Below, piece after piece: positions 26,851-34,693 of a stretch of 64,000 nt of DNA. The DNA is from Candidatus Epulonipiscium viviparus. GTDB lineage: Bacteria > Bacillota > Clostridia > Lachnospirales > Cellulosilyticaceae. Location of the stretch: NCBI RefSeq assembly GCF_030708075.1, contig NZ_CP117982.1, forward strand, positions 1,534,528 to 1,598,527, given 5' to 3'. Each line of letters opens with the position of its first letter. Positions within the stretch are counted from its first letter, which is position 1. The notes below the pieces were generated by a model. The model made no database searches, was not told where the DNA came from, and saw nothing but the letters and a program-made list of their open reading frames with translations. A program made the translations under genes and the position numbers.

Positions 26851-28452
26851 TTATTTTTTATCGTCCAACATATCATCGGTGATAGTTTGTTCTAAAATTT
26901 CTTTTATATCTTTTTGAACAGTTGGATTAACTTTCATCTGATCTGTATGGCTGATTTCCTTTACCGTTTTGTCTTTTTCTTTGGCTTCGTCTCGTCTTCT
27001 AATATAATATGGTATAGCTATTGCTAGCGCTATTGTGATAACAGCGGTATAGGAGAAAAAGCTTCCGGCTACATATTTTTCTACAAATAATAGGGCTATA
27101 ATTCTGAGCAGGTAGCTGAGTTGCTGGCGATTGCCGATGAGATCGTTGATGATGACATAAGAAACGATACCAAACACTATTCCTTCTGATATGCTATAGG
27201 TAAATGTCATGGCCATTATTGTGAGGAATGCTGGAATGCCTTCTTCCGCATCGGTGAAGTTGATTTTGCTTATTGATCCCATCATATAGAATCCAACTAT
27301 AATCAAGGCCGGTGCAGTGGCAAAAGCTGGGATTGCTAAAAATATTGGGGATAAAAATAATGATATTGCAAATAATATAGCAACCACAACTGCTGTGAGA
27401 CCTGTTCGGCCACCTTCTGCGACTCCAGATGCGCTTTCGACGTATGTTGTCGTTGTGCTTGTTCCGATGCATGCGCCCACTGTTGTTGCAATAGCGTCGG
27501 CCATTAACGCGCCTTTCAGTCTTGGCAAGTTGCCGTCTTTATCTAGCATATTGGCTTTGGTTGAAACTCCCATTATTGTGCCCAGTGTATCGAATAGATC
27601 GACAAATAGAAATGCAAATACGATAGCAAAGAATTCGCCTGTTAGTAACATGCTAAAATCGAATTTGAATAAAAGTGGTTTGATACTAGGTACAGCCAAG
27701 CCGTTTGCAAAGTTTGGGATCAAACTATAAAATGCAGGATTACCTTCTGTTAATGGAATATATGGCACATAGAGCCCGCCTAATTCGCAAATTATTCCTA
27801 ATATGTAAGTGCCTAGTATTCCTAAAAGGATTGCACCTCTCACTTTTTTTACGACTAATATAGAAATTATACCTAACCCAACCAATGCTAAAAAAATAGA
27901 TATCCCCACGTTGTTAAACGTATACATTTCTCCAGCAAACGATGCGTTATATTTGGCAAAACTAAAGATGCTTACTTTTGTCGCACCATCGGCAACTACC
28001 AAATTGGCATTTTGAAAACCAATGAAGGCAATGAAAAATCCAATTCCTGTTCCTACCGCATACTTTAGGTTTTGTGGAATTGCTTTGAAAATTGATTCGC
28101 GCACATTAAAAAATGACATGATTAAAAATATGATGCCTTCTACCAAAACGGCTGTTAACGCAACTTCAAAACTTATGCCCATTCCGATAACTACGGTAAA
28201 AGCAAAGAAGGCGTTTAGCCCCATTCCAGGTGCTAATGCAAAAGGATAGTTTGCCATAAAGGCCATACACAGAGTACCCACAATTGCGGCAATGGCCGTT
28301 GCCGTAAATAGTGCACCAGCGTCCATTCCAGCTGCAGATAGCAGATTTGGATTTATGGCCAAAATATATGCCATTGTCATGAAAGTTGTAATGCCTGCAA
28401 CAAGTTCGGTCTTAATATTTGTGCCATTTCCCTTTAAGTCAAAAATTTTCAT
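26851..28452 (-). CDS. NCS2-family purine permease
   Basis: 533 aa with about 12-14 membrane segments. The AzgA/PbuG-type nucleobase permeases import guanine, hypoxanthine or adenine by proton symport. Key features are the N-terminal ELVAGITTFMTMAYILAINP, LAPGMGLNAFFAF, the DLFDTLGT motif and GTSTTTTYVESASGVAEGGRTG. The C-terminal 75 residues form a charged cytoplasmic tail longer than in many relatives (usual length about 430-480). Which purine it carries is not evident. No purine riboswitch was recognised in the leader. Confidence 0.93.
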   Translation of the reverse strand: MKIFDLKGNGTNIKTELVAGITTFMTMAYILAINPNLLSAAGMDAGALFTATAIAAIVGTLCMAFMANYPFALAPGMGLNAFFAFTVVIGMGISFEVALTAVLVEGIIFLIMSFFNVRESIFKAIPQNLKYAVGTGIGFFIAFIGFQNANLVVADGATKVSIFSFAKYNASFAGEMYTFNNVGISIFLALVGLGIISILVVKKVRGAILLGILGTYILGIICELGGLYVPYIPLTEGNPAFYSLIPNFANGLAVPSIKPLLFKFDFSMLLTGEFFAIVFAFLFVDLFDTLGTIMGVSTKANMLDKDGNLPRLKGALMADAIATTVGACIGTSTTTTYVESASGVAEGGRTGLTAVVVAILFAISLFLSPIFLAIPAFATAPALIIVGFYMMGSISKINFTDAEEGIPAFLTIMAMTFTYSISEGIVFGIVSYVIINDLIGNRQQLSYLLRIIALLFVEKYVAGSFFSYTAVITIALAIAIPYYIRRRDEAKEKDKTVKEISHTDQMKVNPTVQKDIKEILEQTITDDMLDDKK

Positions 28453-28484
28453 TTCTCAACCTACTTTCTATTATAGATAGTACA

Positions 28485-28513
28485 ATGATATAATAAAAAT
28501 ATTGATAGGTCAA
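28485..28513 (-). promoter_or_regulatory. Sigma-A-like promoter for the purine permease
   Basis: On the minus strand TTGACC (28513-28508), 17 bases, TATCAT (28490-28485), about 35 bases before the start codon. Confidence 0.55.
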
Positions 28514-28564
28514 CCGTGAATTACAAAAAAATATTATTATAATAATATTTTTTATTTTTTTATT

Positions 28565-28596
<32 letters not shown>

Positions 28597-28669
28597 TTTT
28601 ACTTGACATTTTCTGTCGAATAAGCAAAAATATAGTCATATATTTATTAATAGAAAGGAATTAATCAGA

Positions 28670-29275
28670 ATGTTTTTAAAAAAGATAAAAGCTCATTTTT
28701 TAGAAAATGCAAATATCAAGACTGAAATACTTTTTGGAAAGGTTTGTGATATAGAAGAAGAGCCTAAGGAGCATATTCTATTTATTAAAACGCTTATGAA
28801 AGAACTTACAGCCAAAGCAAAGCTACTCAAAAAAAAATGTGGCGTATATTCTGATACTATTGCAATTAATGATCCTCTCTCGAACAGCTTTATTGCACCT
28901 GATATAGCTTTAAAGCGACTAGACAAAAAATCATCAATTTTACTGGGCGTTGAAGTATGGGCTCAGGCAACTAGTCTAAAAGAACGTCGCACTCGTATGG
29001 AAGTTTATAAAAATAGCAAGGTGAAGTATTTTTTAGAAATCTTTTATTTTACGAGAACGTTTAAATTACATCAGCTTATGGGGCGAACATATAGCGTTAT
29101 TGCATCTAGTTCAAGTTGCTTGCCAATAGATTTAGAAAATTTATCCATGATAGAACGTGACCACATTCTAAATAAATATACTCTAAATTTGAGTAATCCT
29201 AATCTATCTATAAATCTATACGATTGCTTTACTAAGGTAGATCTGAAATTGCAGCGTGTGGGTGCGATTATATAA
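28670..29275 (+). CDS. Uma2-like PD-(D/E)XK nuclease-fold protein
   Basis: 201 aa. The order FIAPDIALKR, LLGVEVWAQATSLKERRTRMEVYKNSKVKYFLEI follows the pattern of Uma2/DUF820 proteins (PD, then E near S/T, then a K-rich helix and a YF/YW strand). These have a restriction-endonuclease-like fold, but their role is unknown and they are common in cyanobacteria and sporadic elsewhere. The match is by pattern, and the usual EVxSPST is replaced by EVWAQATS. AAAGGA precedes the ATG. It stands alone with its own downstream hairpin. Confidence 0.55.
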   Translation: MFLKKIKAHFLENANIKTEILFGKVCDIEEEPKEHILFIKTLMKELTAKAKLLKKKCGVYSDTIAINDPLSNSFIAPDIALKRLDKKSSILLGVEVWAQATSLKERRTRMEVYKNSKVKYFLEIFYFTRTFKLHQLMGRTYSVIASSSSCLPIDLENLSMIERDHILNKYTLNLSNPNLSINLYDCFTKVDLKLQRVGAII

Positions 29276-29292
29276 TTACACATATAAAAAAA

Positions 29293-29324
29293 GTAGGAAC
29301 ACAAAAATTTATGTCCTACATTTT
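29293..29324. terminator. Hairpin terminator between the Uma2-like gene and the 35-aa gene
   Basis: GTAGGA and TCCTAC stem with an A/T-rich loop, followed on the plus strand by ATTTT and on the minus strand by TTTTTTT after two A residues; may act in both directions. Confidence 0.6.
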
Positions 29325-29332
29325 GGTCTTTG

Positions 29333-29440
29333 TTAATCTGCTATATGGCGTTTCGATTGTAGCATCCATAGCTCATATGCCAAGTCGGATCCACTGCGTA
29401 TTAACATTAATATTAATATTAGTATAGAAAACTTTTTCAT
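29333..29440 (-). CDS. 35-aa membrane or exported microprotein
   Basis: An ATG at 29440 with GAAGGAG at ideal spacing opens 35 codons ending in TAA. The product starts MKKFSILILILMLIRSGSD and ends with the basic LQSKRHIAD. Two Lys before an all-Ile/Leu stretch resemble a signal peptide or single membrane anchor. It lies 37 bases downstream of ygeW on the same strand and before a terminator, so it could be the last gene of that operon. No family known. Confidence 0.55.
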   Translation of the reverse strand: MKKFSILILILMLIRSGSDLAYELWMLQSKRHIAD

Positions 29441-29477
29441 AATTACTCCTTCATTTATCAAATATCAAATTTATTTA

Positions 29478-30704
29478 TTACATTTTGCGAGGTATATTGG
29501 AATTGGCAAGCTTCTCTAATAAACCAGGTACATCTTGAAACTTAGCCAAAATTATCATGGCAGCAATGACATATGGCTTATGGCTAGCTTGCTTATATAG
29601 TTGCTTGCGATGCTTATCAAAAACAGCGGCGTCGACTTCTCCGTGCTCGCAACTGACATTAGTTATATCCACAGGTAGGCAGTGCATATACAATGCGTTA
29701 TTGGTGGTTTTCATTAAGTCTGATGTACAGGTCCAGTTTTTATAAAACGCGTTTTCTGCTTTAAGTTCGTTTTCGAGAATATTCATCTTATTATAGTTAT
29801 TTTGTTCATACAGTTTAGAATTTTGTTCCATCATTGCAAATGGTGCCCAATTTTTTGGGTACACAATGTCTGCATCTTTGAATGCCTCTTCTATATTATG
29901 TGTAAGGGTGTAGCTACCATGGCTTATCTTTGCATTCTTTGCGGCAATGACCTCCACTTCTGGCATAATGTTATACCCTTCTGGATGGGCTAAAACTACA
30001 TTCATCCCAAATCTAGTCATCAGCCCCACAATTCCCTGTGGCACCGATAGCGGCGTTCCTGCAGTTGGTGAATACGACCAGCTGATGGCAATCTTTTTTC
30101 CTCTTAAATTTTCAATTCCACCGTATACATTGATAAGATGAAGCATATCGCTCATGGTTTGTGTCGGGTGGTCTACATCACATTGCAAGTTGATTAAAGT
30201 TGGCCTCTGTTCGAGGATACCTTCGTCGTAGCCTCGCGTTACCGCATCTGCGATATCATGCATATACGTATTGCCCTTTCCAATATATTTGCTATCGCGA
30301 ACACCGATTACATCCGCCATAAATGATACCATGTTTGCAGTCTCGCGTGCAATATTTCCAGAGGCTAATCTAGACTTTTCTTCTGCTAAATTGGTAGCTG
30401 AAAGTCCCAGCAGGTTACATGCTGATGCGAATGAAAATCGTGTTCTGGGAGAGTAGTCTCGAAATATTTCAACCCCCAAACCGCTATCAAACACTTTGGT
30501 ACTTATATTATTTTCTCGCATATGGCGCAGAGCTTCGGCCACTATCCACACCGCATCTAATTCGTCTTTTGTTTTTTCCCAGGTAAGAAAAAAATCATTG
30601 CCGTACATCCTATTTAATTTTAGATCCTTTAACTGAGATATATAAGTAGGCAACAAAAACGGATTTAATAACTCTAAATATTTTTTCACTGCATCTTTTT
30701 CCAT
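29478..30704 (-). CDS. ygeW: Knotted carbamoyltransferase YgeW
   Basis: About 408 aa. A member of the aspartate/ornithine carbamoyltransferase superfamily: FRDYSPRTRFSFASACNLLG holds the carbamoyl-phosphate loop, NLQCDVDHPTQTMSDML the HPTQ signature, and ALYMHCLPVDI the C-terminal HCLP motif. The sequence closely follows E. coli YgeW, as I recall it, whose physiological substrate is unsettled (purine/ureide catabolism is suspected). The ATG at 30704 follows GGAGGGATATCAC; an ATG at 30719 overlaps that site. A short leader ORF precedes it. No other ureide gene is next to it, although a purine permease is about 1.2 kb away. Confidence 0.93.
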   Translation of the reverse strand: MEKDAVKKYLELLNPFLLPTYISQLKDLKLNRMYGNDFFLTWEKTKDELDAVWIVAEALRHMRENNISTKVFDSGLGVEIFRDYSPRTRFSFASACNLLGLSATNLAEEKSRLASGNIARETANMVSFMADVIGVRDSKYIGKGNTYMHDIADAVTRGYDEGILEQRPTLINLQCDVDHPTQTMSDMLHLINVYGGIENLRGKKIAISWSYSPTAGTPLSVPQGIVGLMTRFGMNVVLAHPEGYNIMPEVEVIAAKNAKISHGSYTLTHNIEEAFKDADIVYPKNWAPFAMMEQNSKLYEQNNYNKMNILENELKAENAFYKNWTCTSDLMKTTNNALYMHCLPVDITNVSCEHGEVDAAVFDKHRKQLYKQASHKPYVIAAMIILAKFQDVPGLLEKLANSNIPRKM

Positions 30705-30719
30705 GTGATATCCCTCCAT

Positions 30720-30770
30720 TTAAATTAGTTTTGCGTAACAATTCAGGTAAATATCTAGGCAGAACAGCAT
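30720..30770 (-). CDS. 16-aa leader peptide before ygeW
   Basis: AAGGAGG seven bases before an ATG at 30770 starts MLFCLDIYLNCYAKLI, ending in TAA that abuts the ygeW ribosome binding site region. A near-perfect ribosome binding site on so short a frame suggests a regulatory upstream ORF, coupling or pausing translation before ygeW. Confidence 0.45.
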   Translation of the reverse strand: MLFCLDIYLNCYAKLI

Positions 30771-30791
30771 GCGTATACCTCCTTATTAGCA

Positions 30792-30821
30792 CTTATAAAA
30801 GTATATGTCAGTTTTTGTCCA
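30792..30821 (-). promoter_or_regulatory. Sigma-A-like promoter for ygeW and its leader
   Basis: Minus strand TGGACA (30821-30816), 18 bases, TATAAG (30797-30792). Confidence 0.45.
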
Positions 30822-30917
30822 TTTATTGTAAGAGAATATAATAATAACATATAAATAAGTTTTTTCTAATATTATTACAATATTTTGTTGCGCTAAATAA
30901 ATTTCTATTAATATTAC

Positions 30918-30946
30918 TTTACAAATTCTTCCAATTAATATATAAT
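30918..30946 (+). promoter_or_regulatory. Sigma-A-like promoter of the second propeller cluster
   Basis: TTTACA (30918-30923), 17 bases, TATAAT (30941-30946), followed by TAGGAGG and the mosaic pseudogene. It is the only clear promoter found ahead of the propeller genes from 31284 on. Confidence 0.7.
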
Positions 30947-30982
30947 GGTATCCATAATTTTGAACCATATTAGGAGGTCAAG

Positions 30983-31256
30983 ATGAGTATATATCTCTCA
31001 AAATATGGAGACCACGTATATGTCTCGTGATAATATGACTAGCGTCGATACTTGGGAAATAATTTCTGATGAAAAGGTGGCGGCGATTCTATTGCACAGG
31101 TTTATCAGATGGACTTTTTGCTACATATGATAATGGAATTAATGCAGGATTATATTTGACAACTCGGGGTTTTATAAATTACAGCTACCAGAAAATTTTT
31201 CAAGTACAAATCAAATTATGACAATAGGAGATGCGACTTCTGTTGTTACAAAATAA
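30983..31256 (+). pseudogene. Mosaic remnant of an Asp-box propeller gene
   Basis: A TAGGAGG site and ATG are followed by three scraps of the propeller family in different frames. The first, from 31011, reads TTYMSRDNMTSVDTWEIISDE, matching the N-terminal region of the protein at 34694. The second, near 31090-31135, has nucleotide matches to the IAQVYQM and GLFATYD segments. The third, to the TAA at 31254, reads SGFYKLQLPENFSSTNQIMT and resembles the end of the 34694 propeller. At least two internal deletions are needed to explain it. Not expected to make a functional protein. Confidence 0.85.
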
Positions 31257-31283
31257 ACGTCGCACAAATTAGGAGGAAATTTT

Positions 31284-33983
31284 ATGAAATTGGCAAAAAT
31301 ATTTACTGTGTTCGCAGTGGGAACAATGCTTTCGGTATCTACAAACACAATAAACGCAGCTGAGACAGTAGTTTTGGGCAAAAGCGATGCGTTATATGAT
31401 AGCTTTTCTCAAATTTATCAAATGAACTTTTCTGATCAAGACGCAAACTATGGTCTTGCAGTAAATGATAAAGGACTTTTTGCTACATATGATAAAGGTG
31501 AAAATTGGGAACCTTTTGCAACTGATAAGTTTTCGCATAAATGGAAAAAGACTACTTCTTTATCTGCAGTAGCGCTCGATCCAGATGATCACGATACAAT
31601 TTACGCAGGTGCGGGCGGGTTTTGGAGTACCGAAGATCCTCGTACAAATGCAAATCGATATAAAAGTCGAGACAATGGAGTGGTCGCAGGTACCATCTTT
31701 AAATCGACAGACGGTGGAGAGTCCTGGTCCGCTGAAACTGCCGGCTTGCCCGCAACATCAGAAATCGGCCAAATATTTATTCATCCTCAAAATAATAACA
31801 AATTATATGTGGCAACATCGCATGGTAACTTTATAAGTAACGATGGCGGCGCGACATACGAACCAATTAACGACGGCTTGGCAGATCCCGTATCGGGAGA
31901 AGTTTATGTGAGAGACTTGGCATTCCATTATAATGAGGCAGAAGATCAGGTGACTCTTGTGACGGCATTGCTAACAATCTGGGAAAATAAGGAAAATGAA
32001 GAGCTAACTCACACCAGCGGCGGCATATACAAAAGTCTGGATGAGGGCAAAACGTGGGAATCGCTAAACGATGGCTTGCTGATTACTTATACGCCAGATT
32101 TACCTGGAATGGAAGATTGGTTTACTGCTAAAAATAAAAGGGAAATTACCGAACCTCAATATATATTGCCTAGCTTTAGAGAAGTGGAAATCGACCCTCA
32201 AAATCCAAACATTTTATATGCCATACACAGTGGTCAAGAGCAGGAGAGCGATATATGGAGATCTAAAGATGGGGGCCAAACTTGGAATCATATCGATTAC
32301 GCGGCGATGGAGGCAATAAAAATCAGTGCCTTGAATGAGTCGACAGATGTGGTAGTTGCATCGGTAGTTGACGTGACAAAATCAAATAGTGCTCTCGACG
32401 AGGCGGTGGATGAATTTACTGATGCGTTTGCGAAAACAGGAGATACATTCGCCACAGTTGGAAAGACAGTAACTGGCGCAGGAAAAGCTGTTGTTGACGC
32501 AGGAAAAGCTGTTGTTGACGCAGGAAAAGCCGTTATAGATGCGGGAAAAGCCGTGTGGACAGCTGGAGGAGCATTAGTTAGCGCAGGCGGAGCGGTTGTT
32601 GACACTGTAGGAGCGGCGGTCGAAGTAGTTTCGGAAACATCTGTAGGAAAGGCAGTGACGGGAGTTGTAACAGCAGCTGGGGAGGCTGCAGCGGACATAG
32701 CCGTAGCGGCAGGAAAAGCTATTGCGGATGCAACTACATCTGCAGGAAAAGCTATTGCGGACGCAACTACATCTGCAGGAAAAACGGTGGTCGAATTTTT
32801 CGAATCTGATGATGATGAGCCCGCCGATGTGAAAGAAGAAGGAACGGTGGCATCTTCAGGAAAAATAGTGATCGAATTTTTCGGCTTTGATAATGATGAT
32901 GAGCCCGTAGATGCGGAAGAAGCGGTGGTCGAAGTTTTCGAAACTGCTACTGATGAGCCCGCAGATGAGGAAGAAGGAATAATGGCATCTGCAGGAAAAA
33001 AGGTGATCGAATTTTTCAGCTTTGATAAGGATGATGAGCCCGTAGATACGGAAGAAGAAGGAATGATGACATCCGAGGAAAAAGCTAAAGCTATTGAGGA
33101 CGCAACCAAATCGGCAGAAAAAGCTATTGAGGACGCAACCAAATCGGCAGAAAAAGCTATTGAGGACGCAACCAAATTGGCAGAAAAAGCTATTGAGGAC
33201 GCAACCAAATCGGCGGAAAAAGCTATTGCGGATGCAACCACATCGGCGGAAGAAGAAGGAATAATGGCATCTACAGGAAAAGCTATTGCGGACGCCGCCA
33301 CATCAGCAGGAAAAAAGGTGATCGAATTTTTCAGCTTTGATAAGGATGATGAGCCCGTAGATGCAGAAGAAGCGGTGGTTGAAGTTTTCGAATCTGCTGC
33401 TGATGAGCTCGCAGATGCGGAAGAAGCGGTGGTTGAAGTTTTCGAATCTGCTACTGATGAGCCCGCAGATGAGGAAGAAGGAATAATGGCATCTACAGGA
33501 AAAGCTATTGCGGACGCCGCTACATCGGCAGGAAAAAAGGTGATCGAATTTTTCAGCTTTGATAAGGATGATGAGCCCGTAGATGCGGAAGAAGCGGTGG
33601 TCGAAGTTTTTGAATCTGCTACTGATGAGCTCGCAGATGCGGAAGAAGGAATAATGGCATCTACAGGAAAAGCTATTGCGGACGCCGCCACATCAGCAGG
33701 AAAAAAGGTGATCGAATTTTTCAGCTTTGATAAGGATGATGAGCCCGTAGATGCGGAAGAAGCGGTGGTCGAAGTTTTTGAATCTGCTACTGATGAGCCG
33801 CAGATGCGGAAGAAGCGGTGGTCGAAGTTTTCGAAACTGCTACTGATGAGCCCGCAGATGCAGAAGAAGCGGTGGTCGAAGTTTTCGAAACTGCTACTGA
33901 TGAGCCCGCAGATGCAGAAGAAGCGGTGGTCGAAGTTTTCGAAACTGCTACTAATGAGCCCGCAGATGAGGAAGAAGGAATAA
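31284..33983 (+). CDS. Disrupted Asp-box propeller gene, N-terminal part with repeat stalk
   Basis: 899 codons as read. Signal peptide MKLAKIFTVFAVGTM to INA. The propeller is shortened: STDGGESW, SNDGGATY, SLDEGKTW and SKDGGQTW boxes are present, but the second half found in the 34694 paralogue is missing. From about residue 365 the sequence becomes a long Ala/Glu/Asp-rich stalk: heptads (GKAVVDA), hendecads (ATKSAEKAIED) and larger units with VIEFFSFDKDDEPVD. At 33798-33799 one C of a CCC is missing compared with every neighbouring repeat, and the frame shifts into a basic tail ending at 33983. The intended protein continues in the frame from 33800. Confidence 0.7.
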   Translation: MKLAKIFTVFAVGTMLSVSTNTINAAETVVLGKSDALYDSFSQIYQMNFSDQDANYGLAVNDKGLFATYDKGENWEPFATDKFSHKWKKTTSLSAVALDPDDHDTIYAGAGGFWSTEDPRTNANRYKSRDNGVVAGTIFKSTDGGESWSAETAGLPATSEIGQIFIHPQNNNKLYVATSHGNFISNDGGATYEPINDGLADPVSGEVYVRDLAFHYNEAEDQVTLVTALLTIWENKENEELTHTSGGIYKSLDEGKTWESLNDGLLITYTPDLPGMEDWFTAKNKREITEPQYILPSFREVEIDPQNPNILYAIHSGQEQESDIWRSKDGGQTWNHIDYAAMEAIKISALNESTDVVVASVVDVTKSNSALDEAVDEFTDAFAKTGDTFATVGKTVTGAGKAVVDAGKAVVDAGKAVIDAGKAVWTAGGALVSAGGAVVDTVGAAVEVVSETSVGKAVTGVVTAAGEAAADIAVAAGKAIADATTSAGKAIADATTSAGKTVVEFFESDDDEPADVKEEGTVASSGKIVIEFFGFDNDDEPVDAEEAVVEVFETATDEPADEEEGIMASAGKKVIEFFSFDKDDEPVDTEEEGMMTSEEKAKAIEDATKSAEKAIEDATKSAEKAIEDATKLAEKAIEDATKSAEKAIADATTSAEEEGIMASTGKAIADAATSAGKKVIEFFSFDKDDEPVDAEEAVVEVFESAADELADAEEAVVEVFESATDEPADEEEGIMASTGKAIADAATSAGKKVIEFFSFDKDDEPVDAEEAVVEVFESATDELADAEEGIMASTGKAIADAATSAGKKVIEFFSFDKDDEPVDAEEAVVEVFESATDEPQMRKKRWSKFSKLLLMSPQMQKKRWSKFSKLLLMSPQMQKKRWSKFSKLLLMSPQMRKKE

Positions 33984-34245
33984 TGGCATCTACAGGAAAA
34001 GCTATTGCGGACGCCGCTACATCAGCAGGAAAAAAGGTGATCGAATTTTTCAGCTTTGATAAGGATGATGAGCCCGTAGATGCGGAAGAAGCGGTGGTCG
34101 AAGTTTTCGAAACTGCTACTGATGAGCCCGCAGATGCGGAAGAAGAAGGAAAGATAGTATCGACAGGAAAAGCCATTGCGGACGCCGCTACATCGGCAGG
34201 AAAAGCTATTGCGGGCGCCGCCACATCTGTAGGCAAAACGGTGGT
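32470..34245 (+). repeat. Tandem coding repeats of the propeller stalk
   Basis: Several nested repeat classes. There is a 21-base unit near 32480-32550 encoding GKAVVDA. A 33-base unit near 33095-33235 encodes ATKSAEKAIED and occurs about four to five times. A larger unit contains IEFFSFDKDDEPVD, VVEVFESATDEPAD and GKAIADAATSAG; its core starts near 32872, 33007, 33321, 33543, 33711 and 34040. The DNA repeats are nearly identical, which points to recent expansion. The antisense strand also stays open, giving long Ser/Ala-rich spurious frames. Confidence 0.9.
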
Positions 34246-34423
34246 CGAATTTTTCTCATCTACTGATGATAATGATTTAGAGATGGCTGCGGATAGAGCT
34301 GAAGCTGCTGCAAATAGGATCGAGCTTGCTGCAGATAGAATCGAGCTTGCTGCAGATAGAGCAATGCTTGCGGCAGAGAAGGCGGAGATTTCGGCGGAAA
34401 CGGAAGATGAATCAGATAAATGA
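33800..34423 (+). pseudogene. Continuation of the disrupted propeller gene after the frameshift
   Basis: Restored frame after the missing C. It carries further VVEVFETATDEPAD and IEFFSFDKDDEPVD repeats, then AGKAIAGAATSVGKTVVEFF, and a helical end (AADRIELAADRAMLAAEKAE). It stops at an in-frame TGA (34421-34423). If the deletion is an assembly error this is simply the second part of the upstream protein. Confidence 0.75.
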
Positions 34424-34444
34424 AGAGAAGATAAGTCTGAGGAA

Positions 34445-34684
34445 GTGATTTATACTGGTGAGCTCTTGGTATCTAATGAGGACTTTCCAGCAGGAGAAAC
34501 GGTGAGGCTCAACGCTACGATGGTTGATTGGCAAAATTATACAGTAAAATTAAGCGCAACGGCTGATATTGCTGTCTTGACACCTCAAGTATTGCAAGCT
34601 ACGGGAAATGTAATAAGCTTGGAATTTATTATGCCGAGCAGAGACGTGAATGTATTAACAGATTTTAGATTTGAGTTTGAGTAG
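34445..34684 (+). pseudogene. C-terminal domain of the disrupted propeller gene, beyond an in-frame TGA
   Basis: In the same frame as the piece ending at 34423, separated by the single TGA and seven codons. Encodes IYTGELLVSNEDFPAGETV through PSRDVNVLTDFRFEFE, the roughly 80-residue C-terminal domain shared with the intact paralogues at 34694 and 38105. There is no start signal of its own at useful spacing, so it would be translated only by readthrough. Confidence 0.75.
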
Positions 34685-34693
34685 GAGGAATCT

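Noticed and set aside
27317-27730. 137-codon plus-strand frame inside the purine permease gene
   Set aside because: Shadow of the conserved permease on the minus strand; no ribosome binding site.
32297-33691. Long minus-strand open frame rich in Ser, Ala and Thr opposite the stalk repeats
   Set aside because: It is the antisense shadow of the plus-strand repeats, whose codon bias leaves the opposite frame open. No ribosome binding site, and the same pattern recurs at 33787-34236.
32470-34245. Repeats considered as a CRISPR array
   Set aside because: Units are in-frame coding repeats with no regular unique spacers and no cas genes.
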